Shown here one piece after another: positions 26,968 through 35,866 of a stretch of 64,000 nucleotides of DNA. How positions within the stretch are numbered: the stretch's first letter is position 1; each line of letters opens with the position of its first letter. A program made the position numbers and the translations under genes. A model generated the notes under the pieces. It searched no databases. It saw nothing but the letters and a program-made list of their open reading frames with translations, and was not told where the DNA came from. The stretch comes from Tenacibaculum pacificus (GTDB lineage Bacteria; Bacteroidota; Bacteroidia; Flavobacteriales; Flavobacteriaceae), in the NCBI RefSeq assembly GCF_027941775.1, contig NZ_CP115917.1, positions 1,811,001 to 1,875,000 of the forward strand, written 5' to 3'.

Positions 26968-27267
26968 TTATTTTTTTGTTTGCTGATCTGATTCTGTTAT
27001 AGCTGGATTAACTGGCGCTGTATTTTGCTCCTTTACTAATTTAACATCAGTTTTACCTGCCGTTATTTCTTCTGCATCGACCACTACAATATTTTCTACC
27101 TTACCAGCTCTATTAAAAGTTTCTACTTTTTTATTTGATAAAGTGTTACTATGTATTGTTGCTAATTGGTGTTGTAAAAAAATAAAGCCATCTGATGTAG
27201 TAAATACTTTATCTACTAATTTATTAGCATTAAAATATTCTTGAATATTTTCTTGATTTTTACTCAT
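26968..27267 (-). CDS. Small head protein of unknown function (about 99 aa)
   Basis: The frame opens at 27285 but a Met at 27267 ('MSKNQENIQEYFNANKLVDKVFTTSDGFIFL') avoids overlap with the capsid gene. 'FTTSDGFIFLQHQLATIHSNTL' resembles the short proteins that follow capsid genes in Bacteroidetes Mu-like phages. Acidic, Thr/Asn-rich tail. Could be a capsid decoration or head-closure protein. Confidence 0.55.
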   Translation of the reverse strand: MSKNQENIQEYFNANKLVDKVFTTSDGFIFLQHQLATIHSNTLSNKKVETFNRAGKVENIVVVDAEEITAGKTDVKLVKEQNTAPVNPAITESDQQTKK

Positions 27268-27277
27268 CTGTTTATCA

Positions 27278-28129
27278 TTAAACAATTGTTCCTAAATACT
27301 TTGGTGAGTTGGCTCTAATTTTACCAACTAAAGCTCTTTGTGCAAATGAAAGGGTATCAGCTTGTAAACCTGAGTCTCTTAAATTCTCATACATTTCTGT
27401 ATCTCCAAAACATCTAAATACCTCATCACTTGCCCATACAAAAGAACAACGCTTGTCTCCTGCCTCTTTTTCTGCTCCAAATGGCTTTTTAGCTCCTGCC
27501 GCAGTAAATAATGGATTTTGTGAGTAATGCCATATTTTAAAACCTAAAAAAACATCCCCTTTATCAGCCATCATCATATCCTTGTATAATACTTTATCTT
27601 CCTTTCTTATACGTGCCTTAAGCTCTGGGCTTAAACATAGATTTAAGTTCTCTGTTTTATCTAGACTACTAAAAAAAGCTTCTAAATCAACAATTGCATC
27701 AATTACAGAATCTCCATCACCTAATTTTAATAGTTTATTAAAATCATCACTTACACCTGTTGTCCAAGCATGTGCTGCTCGTTTACCTATATTTTTACCT
27801 AAAGAAGTTCTGTGTCTACCAATAATAGAATCTTTCTTTTTATACTGTAGCTCTACATCTTGCAAATCTCTATGGCGAGTTTGAGCTGATGAGTATGTCT
27901 TTAAAACAACCTCATTTGGAATATCTGTAATCTTTTGAAATGGTAATGGTTCTTCATTTCCTTCAAAATAATTCTCAAATACCTCTGGCTCAATTCCTGC
28001 TTCTGCTAAATGTATTTTATTTGCTTCAACATATTCAGACATATCTACTGACGCTGATACAAATGATGTATCTGGAATAGGGTTTTCTATAATCCCTGGC
28101 ACCCACAATTCTTTATTTAATCCTGGCAT
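27278..28129 (-). CDS. Major capsid protein (283 aa)
   Basis: Follows protease and scaffold genes, the usual head order. Reads 'DTSFVSASVDMSEYVEANKIHLAEAGIEPEVFENY', 'SAQTRHRDLQDVELQYKKKDSIIGRHRTSLGKNIGKRAAHAW' and ends 'FAQRALVGKIRANSPKYLGTIV', in line with small HK97-fold capsids. No signal or membrane part. Builds the icosahedral shell. Confidence 0.75.
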   Translation of the reverse strand: MPGLNKELWVPGIIENPIPDTSFVSASVDMSEYVEANKIHLAEAGIEPEVFENYFEGNEEPLPFQKITDIPNEVVLKTYSSAQTRHRDLQDVELQYKKKDSIIGRHRTSLGKNIGKRAAHAWTTGVSDDFNKLLKLGDGDSVIDAIVDLEAFFSSLDKTENLNLCLSPELKARIRKEDKVLYKDMMMADKGDVFLGFKIWHYSQNPLFTAAGAKKPFGAEKEAGDKRCSFVWASDEVFRCFGDTEMYENLRDSGLQADTLSFAQRALVGKIRANSPKYLGTIV

Positions 28130-28155
28130 TTTTTTAGTTTTTTTTGATATTATTT

Positions 28156-28635
28156 TTATTCTGTATATCTAACACCCGCTCCATATTCTTTTGCTAAACG
28201 TGCATATTCTGTTGGATTATTATCTCTAATATCTTTCAACTTCGGAACATCATGTTTTTGCAAATAATCAAACGTTAGCGTTATAGCTTTCCCTTTTCCG
28301 TCACCTTTTCCTAAAATGACTTCTTTCACAACATTATGTTTAGCATCTATTCCGTTTTCAACCTCTTTATCTTTAATTAATTTAGATAACTTTACTACTT
28401 GAGCATCATGATTTGTTTCAAAAGCTTCTTTTAGTGTATCGGTAAAGTCTTTATGAATTAATCCTAAACTAACACCTTTAGCAATTAAAGTATCTGCCTC
28501 CTTTGTTTGAACATTACGTAAAGCTGTTTCAGCTGTTTCCTTTGCTAATTTTAAATCTTTTACAGATGCTAAAACTTTGCTTTCCGCTGTATTTTCATCC
28601 ATATCTAGCGCTAGCGCAATTGACTTTATACTCAT
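28156..28635 (-). CDS. Capsid scaffold-like protein (159 aa)
   Basis: Helical protein with 'LKLAKETAETALRNVQTKEADTLIAKGVSLGLIHKDFTDTLKEAFE', as in Mu-type scaffold regions (often the C-terminal part of protease genes), and a C-terminal 'PTEYARLAKEYGAGVRYTE'. Encoded one base after the protease stop. Probably cut away by the protease in head maturation. Confidence 0.65.
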   Translation of the reverse strand: MSIKSIALALDMDENTAESKVLASVKDLKLAKETAETALRNVQTKEADTLIAKGVSLGLIHKDFTDTLKEAFETNHDAQVVKLSKLIKDKEVENGIDAKHNVVKEVILGKGDGKGKAITLTFDYLQKHDVPKLKDIRDNNPTEYARLAKEYGAGVRYTE

Positions 28636-28636
28636 C

Positions 28637-29107
28637 TTATTTTTTTGGTTTTTGTGTAATTTTATTAAGAGTCACCTCTTTTAAATTTTTAGATAATTTT
28701 AAAGCTTCATCATTACCTCCAACATCTACAATAGATATTTCTACTAGTTTACATTTAGTTACCGTTGCTAAAGTTTGCCCTGGTAATAATAGTTCCTCTT
28801 CCACAGAACTTTCTTTTACATCAGCATGTAATGATGCCATTTTTATAAAGCCACGTGCTACTTTCCCTTCTACCTCTTTACCTAAATCAGAATCAGTATC
28901 AAACTCTATTTCAGCAATTAATTCGTTGTTTTCTTTTATTAATTTTACACAACGACCTACAACTCTTGTTGGGTCGTGATTTGCACGAACATGACCAAAT
29001 AATACTACAGGATTACGTAAATACTGGTCTATATCTATTCCATTAGTAAGTATGCGATATCCATACTCATTTACGTTTTCTGTATTTACTTTAAACCTAT
29101 GTGTCAT
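28637..29107 (-). CDS. Prohead protease (156 aa)
   Basis: Pattern of caudoviral prohead serine proteases: 'NEYGYRILTNGIDIDQYLRNPVVLFGHVRANHDPTRVVGRC' (with 'NPVVLFGH', catalytic His in H-x-x-x-x-H spacing), 'ARGFIKMASLHAD', and 'KLVEISIVDVGGNDEALKL' (S-I-V-D-V). Cleaves scaffold and capsid N-termini. First gene of the leftward head-tail operon. Confidence 0.75.
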   Translation of the reverse strand: MTHRFKVNTENVNEYGYRILTNGIDIDQYLRNPVVLFGHVRANHDPTRVVGRCVKLIKENNELIAEIEFDTDSDLGKEVEGKVARGFIKMASLHADVKESSVEEELLLPGQTLATVTKCKLVEISIVDVGGNDEALKLSKNLKEVTLNKITQKPKK

Positions 29108-29298
29108 TTAATTGCTTTTTTCTACGCACTATAATTTCGTTTTACTACTACTTTGAGTCACAAAATTGCAGCAAGTTCTTAACTAAAAAAAATAACAAAT
29201 CAAGCCTTGTACCTTTTTCAAACAAGTAGTGTATGAAAAACTGCCAACACTTGATTATTAAATTTTAAACACCACTTACTTATACGAATTTTGTATGT
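29108..29298. promoter_or_regulatory. Divergent intergenic region between the two structural operons
   Basis: 191 bp with no gene between the leftward protease operon and the rightward terminase operon, so it should hold two opposed late promoters. It contains AT-rich runs and 'aaattttaaacaccac'. No exact Bacteroidetes -33/-7 pair was found by eye. Confidence 0.5.
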
Positions 29299-29586
29299 AT
29301 GAAAGATTTATTATTAGATGAAAATGGCGACCTACTTATTCAAAATGGTGATTTTGTTATAGGCAACAGTAGTAAGCAACATCAACTAAGTATTTTAACC
29401 TCAGCCAAAGGAGAATTTAAAGAAGTCCCTGAAATTGGTGTAGGTATTGAAGCTATGATTGCTGATGATGCTTATACTGATTTATTAATTGAGGCAAAAA
29501 AAAACTTAGAATATGATGGAATGAAAATTAATAATATTGAATTTACTAGAGAAGGCAAGTTAAATATAGATGGAAATTACAAATAA
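29299..29586 (+). CDS. Baseplate gp46/W-like small protein (95 aa)
   Basis: Opens 'DLLLDENGDLLIQNGDFVIGNSSKQHQLSILTSAKGEFKEVPEIGVGI', the pattern of short Mu gp46-like proteins ('l.ldd.GDl.i.dGdl........q.....l....Gew....lG.Gi'). It is the first gene of the rightward operon, apart from the other baseplate genes. Confidence 0.6.
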   Translation: MKDLLLDENGDLLIQNGDFVIGNSSKQHQLSILTSAKGEFKEVPEIGVGIEAMIADDAYTDLLIEAKKNLEYDGMKINNIEFTREGKLNIDGNYK

Positions 29587-29588
29587 TT

Positions 29589-30056
29589 ATGGCAAGATTA
29601 ACAGCACAAGAAAGCGATAGAAAAAAGAGTGAAGGAAAACAATTATATGTTGCTGGATTTGCCTTAACCAATATTTCTAGTATTATTAATATTGGTTTAA
29701 AAACATTAGGAAACTGGCGTAAAGAAAATAAATGGGATGAAGAAAAAGAGCTTAATTCAATAAAACCTTCATCTATCCGTAGGTTAACTTTAAAACAAGC
29801 CTTAGCTATTGAAAAAGGTGACCCGCTACCTTACAAAACAAACGATATTATTAATACTGTTGCTGCTTTTGACAGAATTACTGATAGTAAAAAAATAGCT
29901 GTCTATTCAATGGAAAGTATAGATAATTTTAGCAACTTTATGTTAGAACTAGCGGCAACTGCTAAACCTAAAAAAAGAGAAGAAATTATTGAACTAACCA
30001 AAAATGTACGCCCATACTTTGATCAGTTTATAACTAAATTGATACAAGATGACTAA
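29589..30056 (+). CDS. Terminase small subunit-like (155 aa)
   Basis: N-terminal HTH ('LYVAGFALTNISSIINIGLKTLGNWRKENKWDEEKE') as in DNA-binding small terminases of Mu-like phages, then a helical region. Its stop overlaps the large subunit start by eight bases. Recognises phage DNA for packaging. Confidence 0.75.
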   Translation: MARLTAQESDRKKSEGKQLYVAGFALTNISSIINIGLKTLGNWRKENKWDEEKELNSIKPSSIRRLTLKQALAIEKGDPLPYKTNDIINTVAAFDRITDSKKIAVYSMESIDNFSNFMLELAATAKPKKREEIIELTKNVRPYFDQFITKLIQDD

Positions 30057-31605
30057 AACAGAACTTAAATTAGTCAAGCAAAAATATGATGACCTTTCTA
30101 AATATATTTCAAAAGTATCTGCAAATAATTTAATTAAAGAAACTACTCAAGAACAAGAAAGGCGAATTAAACACCTTTTAAAACCTGAAAATTATATTGA
30201 GTTTTTTGATTTTTATTTTGGTGTTAATTCTGGGCAAGATTTTGCTGATGCTCCTAGCTCTTGGTTTCATCAAGAAAGCTATGAACAAATATTTCATAAC
30301 CCCAAAATAATACAACAACGCCGTTGGTTTAGAGGTGCGGCAAAATCTATTCACACCAATGTTGGTAATACCGCTCACTTAAAAGAAAATAATGAATTAA
30401 AATTCGGAGTTTTATTAGGTAGAAATGAAGATTTAGCAAAAAAACTATTATCTAATTTACAAGTTCAATTAGATAATAATGAAAAATATATTAAAGATTT
30501 TGGCACACAAAAAAGCTATGGTAATTGGGCTGATGGTGTTTTTGAAACTACTGATGGAACCTACTTTAAAGCTATCGGTTTAAACCAATCTATACGTGGT
30601 TTAAATCATAACGGACGTAGACCTGACTTCGCTTCTATGGATGATTTAGAAGACCGAAAAGCCGCTAAAAATATTGAGTTAACAAATGAAAATGTACGTA
30701 AACTAACTGGTGATTTAGGTAAGGCAGGACAACGTGGTCGATTTCGTAGAATAATGCCTAACAACTTAATTGTTAAAAATGGAATTATTGAAGGCTTTGC
30801 TGAAAAATATAAAAAATCTAACAACTTCTTTATATCAACCATTAATTTATGTGATAACGATTTTAATCCTACTTGGCATGAACGTTATGACAGAGATGAA
30901 TGTATTGAAATAGTAAATGATGATGATTACCATACAAGCCAACGAGAAGATTTTAACAATCCTATTGAAGAAGGTAAAAGAATTAAAGAAGAGTGGATAA
31001 AATTCAAAAGCACTCATGGAAATAAAATACACAGCGGTTTAATTGAATGGTGGGATTTATCTTATACTGATGATGGCGATTATAAAGCTGGTGGAATACT
31101 ATCTCTTGAAAATGGTAAAGCACATGTATTAGAAATTTTTAATCGTCAATGTAATAGAGCTGAAGCAATGGCTACTCATTATAAGTGGCAACAAAAATAT
31201 AATGCAAAAGGAATGGCTATTATTTCTTTTTACGATGCAACAGCCTCTCAAAAATCTGTTTACGAACCTGAATGGCTTATTGCTAGTGAAGAAAATAATA
31301 CCGTAGATATACCTTTTCCTGATCATGCTTCAGGTGATAAACATGAAAATATTGATGCTGTATTGGTAAGTGCTTTTTTTAGAGGTTTAATCACTTTTGA
31401 TGATAAATTAAGGGATACAACAGATATGGATAAAGCATTAGATCATATACTGGCTTTTGAAAAAAAATGTAAAACACCTGATGATATTTTAGACGTACTT
31501 ATGAACTGTATTCGTAAAGGACGCTCATTATTTGGGTATTCTCAAAAAGAAGAAAATAACATAAGCCCGCACATTGGCAGACGAAAAACACGAAGAAGAA
31601 TATGA
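30049..31605 (+). CDS. Terminase large subunit (518 aa)
   Basis: ATPase part: 'QQRRWFRGAAKSIHTNVG' (Walker A-like G-A-A-K-S, about residues 85-95) and 'RPDFASMDDLEDRKAA' (Walker B, about residues 190-200). Nuclease part: Asp in 'IEWWDLSYTDDGDYKAG', then 'ISFYDATASQKSVYEP' and 'DHASGDKHENIDAVL'. Length fits Mu-like large terminases. Cuts and pumps DNA into the head. Confidence 0.85.
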   Translation: MTKTELKLVKQKYDDLSKYISKVSANNLIKETTQEQERRIKHLLKPENYIEFFDFYFGVNSGQDFADAPSSWFHQESYEQIFHNPKIIQQRRWFRGAAKSIHTNVGNTAHLKENNELKFGVLLGRNEDLAKKLLSNLQVQLDNNEKYIKDFGTQKSYGNWADGVFETTDGTYFKAIGLNQSIRGLNHNGRRPDFASMDDLEDRKAAKNIELTNENVRKLTGDLGKAGQRGRFRRIMPNNLIVKNGIIEGFAEKYKKSNNFFISTINLCDNDFNPTWHERYDRDECIEIVNDDDYHTSQREDFNNPIEEGKRIKEEWIKFKSTHGNKIHSGLIEWWDLSYTDDGDYKAGGILSLENGKAHVLEIFNRQCNRAEAMATHYKWQQKYNAKGMAIISFYDATASQKSVYEPEWLIASEENNTVDIPFPDHASGDKHENIDAVLVSAFFRGLITFDDKLRDTTDMDKALDHILAFEKKCKTPDDILDVLMNCIRKGRSLFGYSQKEENNISPHIGRRKTRRRI

Positions 31606-32084
31606 CACCTAGCAAAGAAATATTTATTGAAGTTCAAAAAGCATTAAAATCAATTACAAAATTAGAACTCATTGATTTAGATCGCAAACAATTTCAAAAA
31701 GGCAAAGAAAATTATCCTGGTTGTTTTACAGCAGTACTTATTAAAATGCCTAGCATACAATATCAGAATATGACAGAACAAATAAAAGAAGGAACTACAA
31801 CCTTAGAAATTATTTTGTACTGTAAAGATGGTTGGATGGAGCAACATCAAAACACAGGTGATCCTAATAACGGATTATCTGAAATTGAAATTATAGATGA
31901 TATTGTTAAAGTATTAGAAGCACTTTCAGGAAAAAGTTTTACAAAACTAACTCAAATTTCTGAAGAAGAAAATGAAATAAGTGATGATGAATTAATGAGT
32001 TACAGAATTAGTTTTACTTCAAAAATATATAAAACTGTAAATAAAAAACACTCATTAAAAAAACTAAGTATTAAACAACTATAA
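31602..32084 (+). CDS. Head-tail connector, gp37-like (160 aa)
   Basis: Starts within the terminase stop (four-base overlap). Reads 'FIEVQKALKSI..LELIDLDRKQFQ...YPGCFTAVLIKM...TLEIILYCKDGW', like small tail-completion proteins of the gp37/DUF1834 type. Position in the Mu-like order is not exact, so the call is moderate. Confidence 0.55.
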   Translation: MTPSKEIFIEVQKALKSITKLELIDLDRKQFQKGKENYPGCFTAVLIKMPSIQYQNMTEQIKEGTTTLEIILYCKDGWMEQHQNTGDPNNGLSEIEIIDDIVKVLEALSGKSFTKLTQISEEENEISDDELMSYRISFTSKIYKTVNKKHSLKKLSIKQL

Positions 32085-32085
32085 A

Positions 32086-32520
32086 ATGGCTTTTTTAACT
32101 AAAGAGGAACTTAAAACCAAAACAACTACTGAAGTAATTAACTTAATTACCAATAGTGATGATAATACTGTTAATGAAATTATAGATGAAAATATTGCCA
32201 TAATAAAAAGCTACTTATTTAAACAATATGATGTAGATGCTATTTTTAATGCATTAGGTGCTGAGCAATCTAAGGTAATTAAAAAGCATTTAAAAAGTCT
32301 TGTACTACCTGATATTTATGATATACGAGGCAAAGAAATTACTGCTACTGCAGAAAAACGATACAATGAGGCAATGCGTTGGCTTGAGTTAATAAGTAAA
32401 GGAACTATTGAAGCTGATTTACCTTCAAAAAGAATTGATAGTAATGAAGATGGAATAATTGATAGTAATCAACCTTTTATGAGATTAGGCAGCAATAAAT
32501 CTTATAAAAACCATTATTAA
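32086..32520 (+). CDS. gp36-like (DUF1320) head completion protein (144 aa)
   Basis: Opens 'AFLTKEELKTKTTTEVINLITNSDDNTVNEIIDENIAIIKSYLFKQYDVDAIF', the gp36 pattern (L-x-x-E-x-L ... D...I...I..A...i..yL...Y). Contains 'DIYDIRGKEITATAEKRYNEAMRWLELISKG'. One base lies between it and the previous stop; its stop overlaps the next start. Confidence 0.75.
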   Translation: MAFLTKEELKTKTTTEVINLITNSDDNTVNEIIDENIAIIKSYLFKQYDVDAIFNALGAEQSKVIKKHLKSLVLPDIYDIRGKEITATAEKRYNEAMRWLELISKGTIEADLPSKRIDSNEDGIIDSNQPFMRLGSNKSYKNHY

Positions 32521-33014
32521 TGGCTGACCTAAAAGACTTACAAAAACTCCTTTTAAAAACAGCCGTTGAAATGCCTGATATTGCTATTAAAGTTGTTAAA
32601 GTTGAAGGGTTAAAATTTATAAAACACAACTTTAAAAACGAGGGATTTAATACTGGATCTGGTATAAAAAAATGGGAAAAAAGAAAAACACTTGATAAAA
32701 GTGGAAGAAATATTACTCGATATAGAACAAATAGAATAGGTAAACCAGGCAGACCGAATAAATATGGTAGAAGTATTACAGGAAGAGCCATTCTTGTTGG
32801 TCATAAAACAGCTGGAGATAAATTAACTAATTCTTTTATAGCAGTTAAAAAAAGTAAACATACTGTAGCTTTTAGAACTTATAAAAAATATGGGCAACAA
32901 CATAATGAAGGATTAAACGGTATGCCTAAACGTCAATTTATAGGACCTTCTAAATATTTGGATAAAGAAATATTAAAAAAACTAAAACGGGAACACGATA
33001 AACGTCTAAAATAA
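32520..33014 (+). CDS. Virion morphogenesis protein, Mu G-like (164 aa)
   Basis: 'VEGLKFIKHNFKNEGFNTGSGIKKWEKR' and 'RAILVGHKTAGDKLTNSFIA' then 'YGQQHNEGLNGMPKRQFIGPSKYLDKEI' match the phage virion-morphogenesis family (Mu gpG, HK97 gp10-like): basic, with H-N-E/Q-G and P-x-R-x-F-I/L-G. Involved in tail completion and head-tail joining. Confidence 0.75.
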   Translation: MADLKDLQKLLLKTAVEMPDIAIKVVKVEGLKFIKHNFKNEGFNTGSGIKKWEKRKTLDKSGRNITRYRTNRIGKPGRPNKYGRSITGRAILVGHKTAGDKLTNSFIAVKKSKHTVAFRTYKKYGQQHNEGLNGMPKRQFIGPSKYLDKEILKKLKREHDKRLK

Positions 33015-34258
33015 TGAGTCAGAATGCAAAAATAAAATCGATACAAAATATTACCAAATTTTCAGGTAACGCTATTAAAAAAGTAAGCTTGAACAGTAAA
33101 GACACTAACAATGTTAAAAAAGTTACTGATTTAATGGTAGATATTGTTAAGAGACAACGCTTGTTATGGCGCAAAGAAATTACCGATTGGCAAACAGCTC
33201 GTTATGCTCGTTACTCTGTAGATTATCCTAAAAACTACTTAATGCAAGAACTTTATGAGGATATTATGCTTGATGGACACTTAACAGGTATTACTGAAAA
33301 TCGTACTTTAAGAACAACTAATAAAGGCTACGTTTTTACAATTAATGGTATTAAAGATGATGCTTTATCTTTACTTATTAGTGGTAAACAATGGTTTGAA
33401 GACACCCTACAATATGCACATGAATCTACTTACTATGGAGGCTCATTACTTTGGGTTAGTGATTTTACTAAAGGAAATATTAATAAGGTAGAACTTATAC
33501 CTAAAGGACAAATAATACCCGAAAAAAGAGCGCTTCTATACGATATTACTTCAGATAGAGGAATTGATTTTACCGATATTAAAGACGTGCTATGGTATAG
33601 TCAATTTTATAACCCTGTTGGATTATTAGAAAAAGCTGCAGTTTATACTATTTTAAAAAGACACTCTTGGGGTTCGTGGGATGAATTTGAAGAATTATTT
33701 GGCGTTCCAATTAGAATTGCTAAAATTGCTTCAAGTAGTACGACTGTAAAAAATGAAGTAGCTGGTTGGCTAGAAGAAATGGGGTCTGCTCCTTATGGTG
33801 TATTTCCATTAGGTACTGATGTTGAAATTATAGAAAATACTAAAAGTGATTCGTTTCAAGTTTTTTTAAAAAAATTGAGGCATTAGATAAAGAGTTATCT
33901 AAATTAATATTACACCAAACTATGACTACAGAAAATGGGAGCTCAAAAGCCCAAGGTTCTGTTCAGTGAAAATACTTTAGGTGAAGTTGTGCATTCTGAT
34001 GAAAAAAAAATGATTTCATTTTTAAACGATGTTGTAGTACCTGCTATGCGAATGCTTGGCTATAATATTCCAGATAATGCACGTATTAATGTAGAAAAAA
34101 CCACTAACCCAAGTCAGCAAATACTTATAGATAAAGAATTTATAAGTGGTGGTTATATTTTAAATAAGAAGTATATCCAGGAAACATATGGTACTGAAAT
34201 AGCTGAAATGCCTACCCATAAAGAAACTAAAAAACCTACGAATCAGGGAAAGGAATAA
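33014..34258 (+). pseudogene. Portal protein (Mu gp29, DUF935), two frameshifts
   Basis: The first frame (33014-33886) carries the portal body ('RQRLLWRKEITDWQTARYARYSVDYPKNYLMQELYEDIMLDGHLTG...RTLRTTNKGY'). It breaks in a T7A7 run near 33860 where one A seems missing. The other frame continues 'EALDKELSKLILHQTMTTENGSSKAQGSVQ' and stops at 33967. The original frame resumes as 'SENTLGEVVHSDEKKMISFLNDVVVPAMRMLGYNIP' to 34258. Repaired, the protein has about 414 residues and a continuous DUF935 pattern. Either a true pseudogene or two indel errors. Confidence 0.78.
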
Positions 34259-34368
34259 GCCTACTTAAATTAGCGTACCGTTCTCATTGCTGTACTCCAG
34301 AAAAAGAAACTATTACGCTTTCTAAGAATATAAATTTAAGTAGGCTAGTAAACAAGTATTTAAGAACC

Positions 34369-35550
34369 TTGTTTGATGAACGAGTAGTACCTATTGAGTT
34401 ACAACATAAACTCATTAATTATTACTATAATAATTTAGGTAAAGCTATTAATATTGGGTACAGTAATAACTTAGAACACTTTGATACTGTTTTATCAGAA
34501 AATCTACATACTAATATTTTAGAATTTTCTGCCTTTAAAGAAGCTTCCTTTAGAAATTCATTAACTGAATTAATTACGAATAATAAAAATTTACCAACTT
34601 GGTCAGAGTTTAAAAAAAAAGCGCTTGAAACCTCTAAATTATATAATGTTAATTGGTTAAATTCAGAATATCATCAAACAGTTGCAACCGCTAATATGGC
34701 TGGAAAATGGCAGTCTTTTCAAACAACAAAAGAATTATACCCTAATTTAAAATACATAACTGTTGGTGATAAAAAAGTTAGAGATAAACATAAAAAGTGG
34801 AATGGATTTATAGCTCCTATAAGCCACCCTATTTGGAAAAAACTTTTACCTCCAAATGACTGGGGATGCAGATGTGATATTATCCCTACAGATGAAAATC
34901 CTACAGATGGTTATACTAATTTCATTCCAAAAGTTAAAGAAGAATTTGCAAACAACCCTGCTATTTCTGGTAAAATATTTACTAAAAATTCATACGAAAC
35001 AAGTTTAAGTAAAGACTTAAAAAAAGAAGCTAAAACAAATATTTCTGAATATATTAGAAATAGTAATAATATTATAAAAAGCAAACATAAAAAATTAAAT
35101 ATTGAACTAGGATCTGATAATAATGATTTAAAAAGAAACTATGAGGTTGCAGCTGCTTTAGTAAATGATTTAGATATTAATATTTTAATAAAAAAACATG
35201 ACAATACAATAGGCGTTAAAAACCCTGAATACTTAATTAATAATAAGTATTTAGGCGACAGAAAATCTATTAAAGGTTATGATGGTATTATATGGCAAAT
35301 AGACTCAAGCAAAAAGCAAATGATGCACACATCTGTAAACCCTAATAAATTACCTTACTATATTATATGGGATTTAGATTTAATTGAAAACTTAGAAATT
35401 GAAAAAGTAATACAAAACCTAAAGAAAAAAATAACTAGAGAGAGAGGTAGAAATATAAAAGGAATGCTTTTTTACTATAAAAATAAAGTTTTTGAACTAA
35501 GTAGAGAAGAAATTGTTGCTAGAGATTTCACCAAAATAAAAAACTTTTAA
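34369..35550 (+). CDS. Head morphogenesis protein MuF (gp30-like) with C-terminal nuclease-toxin-like domain
   Basis: The MuF part ends in the zinc-like motif 'WKKLLPPNDWGCRCDIIPTD' (about residues 160-180). Residues about 230-390 form a separate domain: 'NYEVAAALVNDLDINILIKKHDN', 'NPEYLINNKYLGDRKSI' and later 'IKGMLFYYKNKVFEL', which resembles CdiA C-terminal tRNA nucleases (P-D/E-Y-L-I-N ... D-x-K). The given start is TTG; the frame is open and looks coding back to 34231 ('LLKLAYRSHCCTPEKETITLSKN') but has no ATG, so the true N-terminus may begin at an unusual codon such as ATA 34255. Confidence 0.72.
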   Translation: MFDERVVPIELQHKLINYYYNNLGKAINIGYSNNLEHFDTVLSENLHTNILEFSAFKEASFRNSLTELITNNKNLPTWSEFKKKALETSKLYNVNWLNSEYHQTVATANMAGKWQSFQTTKELYPNLKYITVGDKKVRDKHKKWNGFIAPISHPIWKKLLPPNDWGCRCDIIPTDENPTDGYTNFIPKVKEEFANNPAISGKIFTKNSYETSLSKDLKKEAKTNISEYIRNSNNIIKSKHKKLNIELGSDNNDLKRNYEVAAALVNDLDINILIKKHDNTIGVKNPEYLINNKYLGDRKSIKGYDGIIWQIDSSKKQMMHTSVNPNKLPYYIIWDLDLIENLEIEKVIQNLKKKITRERGRNIKGMLFYYKNKVFELSREEIVARDFTKIKNF

Positions 35551-35556
35551 AAATTC

Positions 35557-35584
35557 AAAAGCCTGCTATAAATAGTAGGCTTTT
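35557..35584 (+). terminator. Terminator at the end of the head operon
   Basis: Perfect hairpin AAAAGCCTGCTAT / ATAGTAGGCTTTT followed by T-rich sequence, seven bases after the MuF stop. Confidence 0.85.
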
Positions 35585-35604
35585 GTTCTTGAGCGAACTT
35601 GGTG

Positions 35605-35650
35605 TTTAAACCGCATTTGCATTTTAAATATTATTTAAACGGTATTTAAT
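35605..35650. repeat. TTTAAA motif cluster, 11-bp spaced
   Basis: TTTAAA at 35605, 35623 and 35634, and TTTAAT at 35645; the last three are 11 bp apart. Related clusters lie at 37422-37460 and 45929-45986. Confidence 0.5.
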
Positions 35651-35831
35651 AAGCATAAATACCTTCTCCTTTTATAATTGCTTCTACAGTACGTTTTGAT
35701 AAAAAAACTTCTTCAGCAACATCCTTTAAAATGGCATCTACACGCCATTTAGGATTATTCTTAGATTTCTTATCAAAAAGACTTCTAATTTTATTATTTC
35801 TATTTGTAAAACGCTCTTCTTTAGATGACAT
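35646..35831 (-). CDS. Small HTH protein (61 aa)
   Basis: The frame opens at 35894, but the Met at 35831 ('MSSKEERFTNRNNKIRSLFDKKSKNNPKWRVDAIL') is the better start since earlier residues overlap the upstream lipoprotein gene. 'WRVDAILKDVAEEVFLSKRTVEAIIKGEG' fits a helix-turn-helix. A role as a phage regulator is inferred. Confidence 0.65.
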   Translation of the reverse strand: MSSKEERFTNRNNKIRSLFDKKSKNNPKWRVDAILKDVAEEVFLSKRTVEAIIKGEGIYAY

Positions 35832-35866
35832 ACTACAAAAGTAAGATACTTTTTCATAAAAACAAA

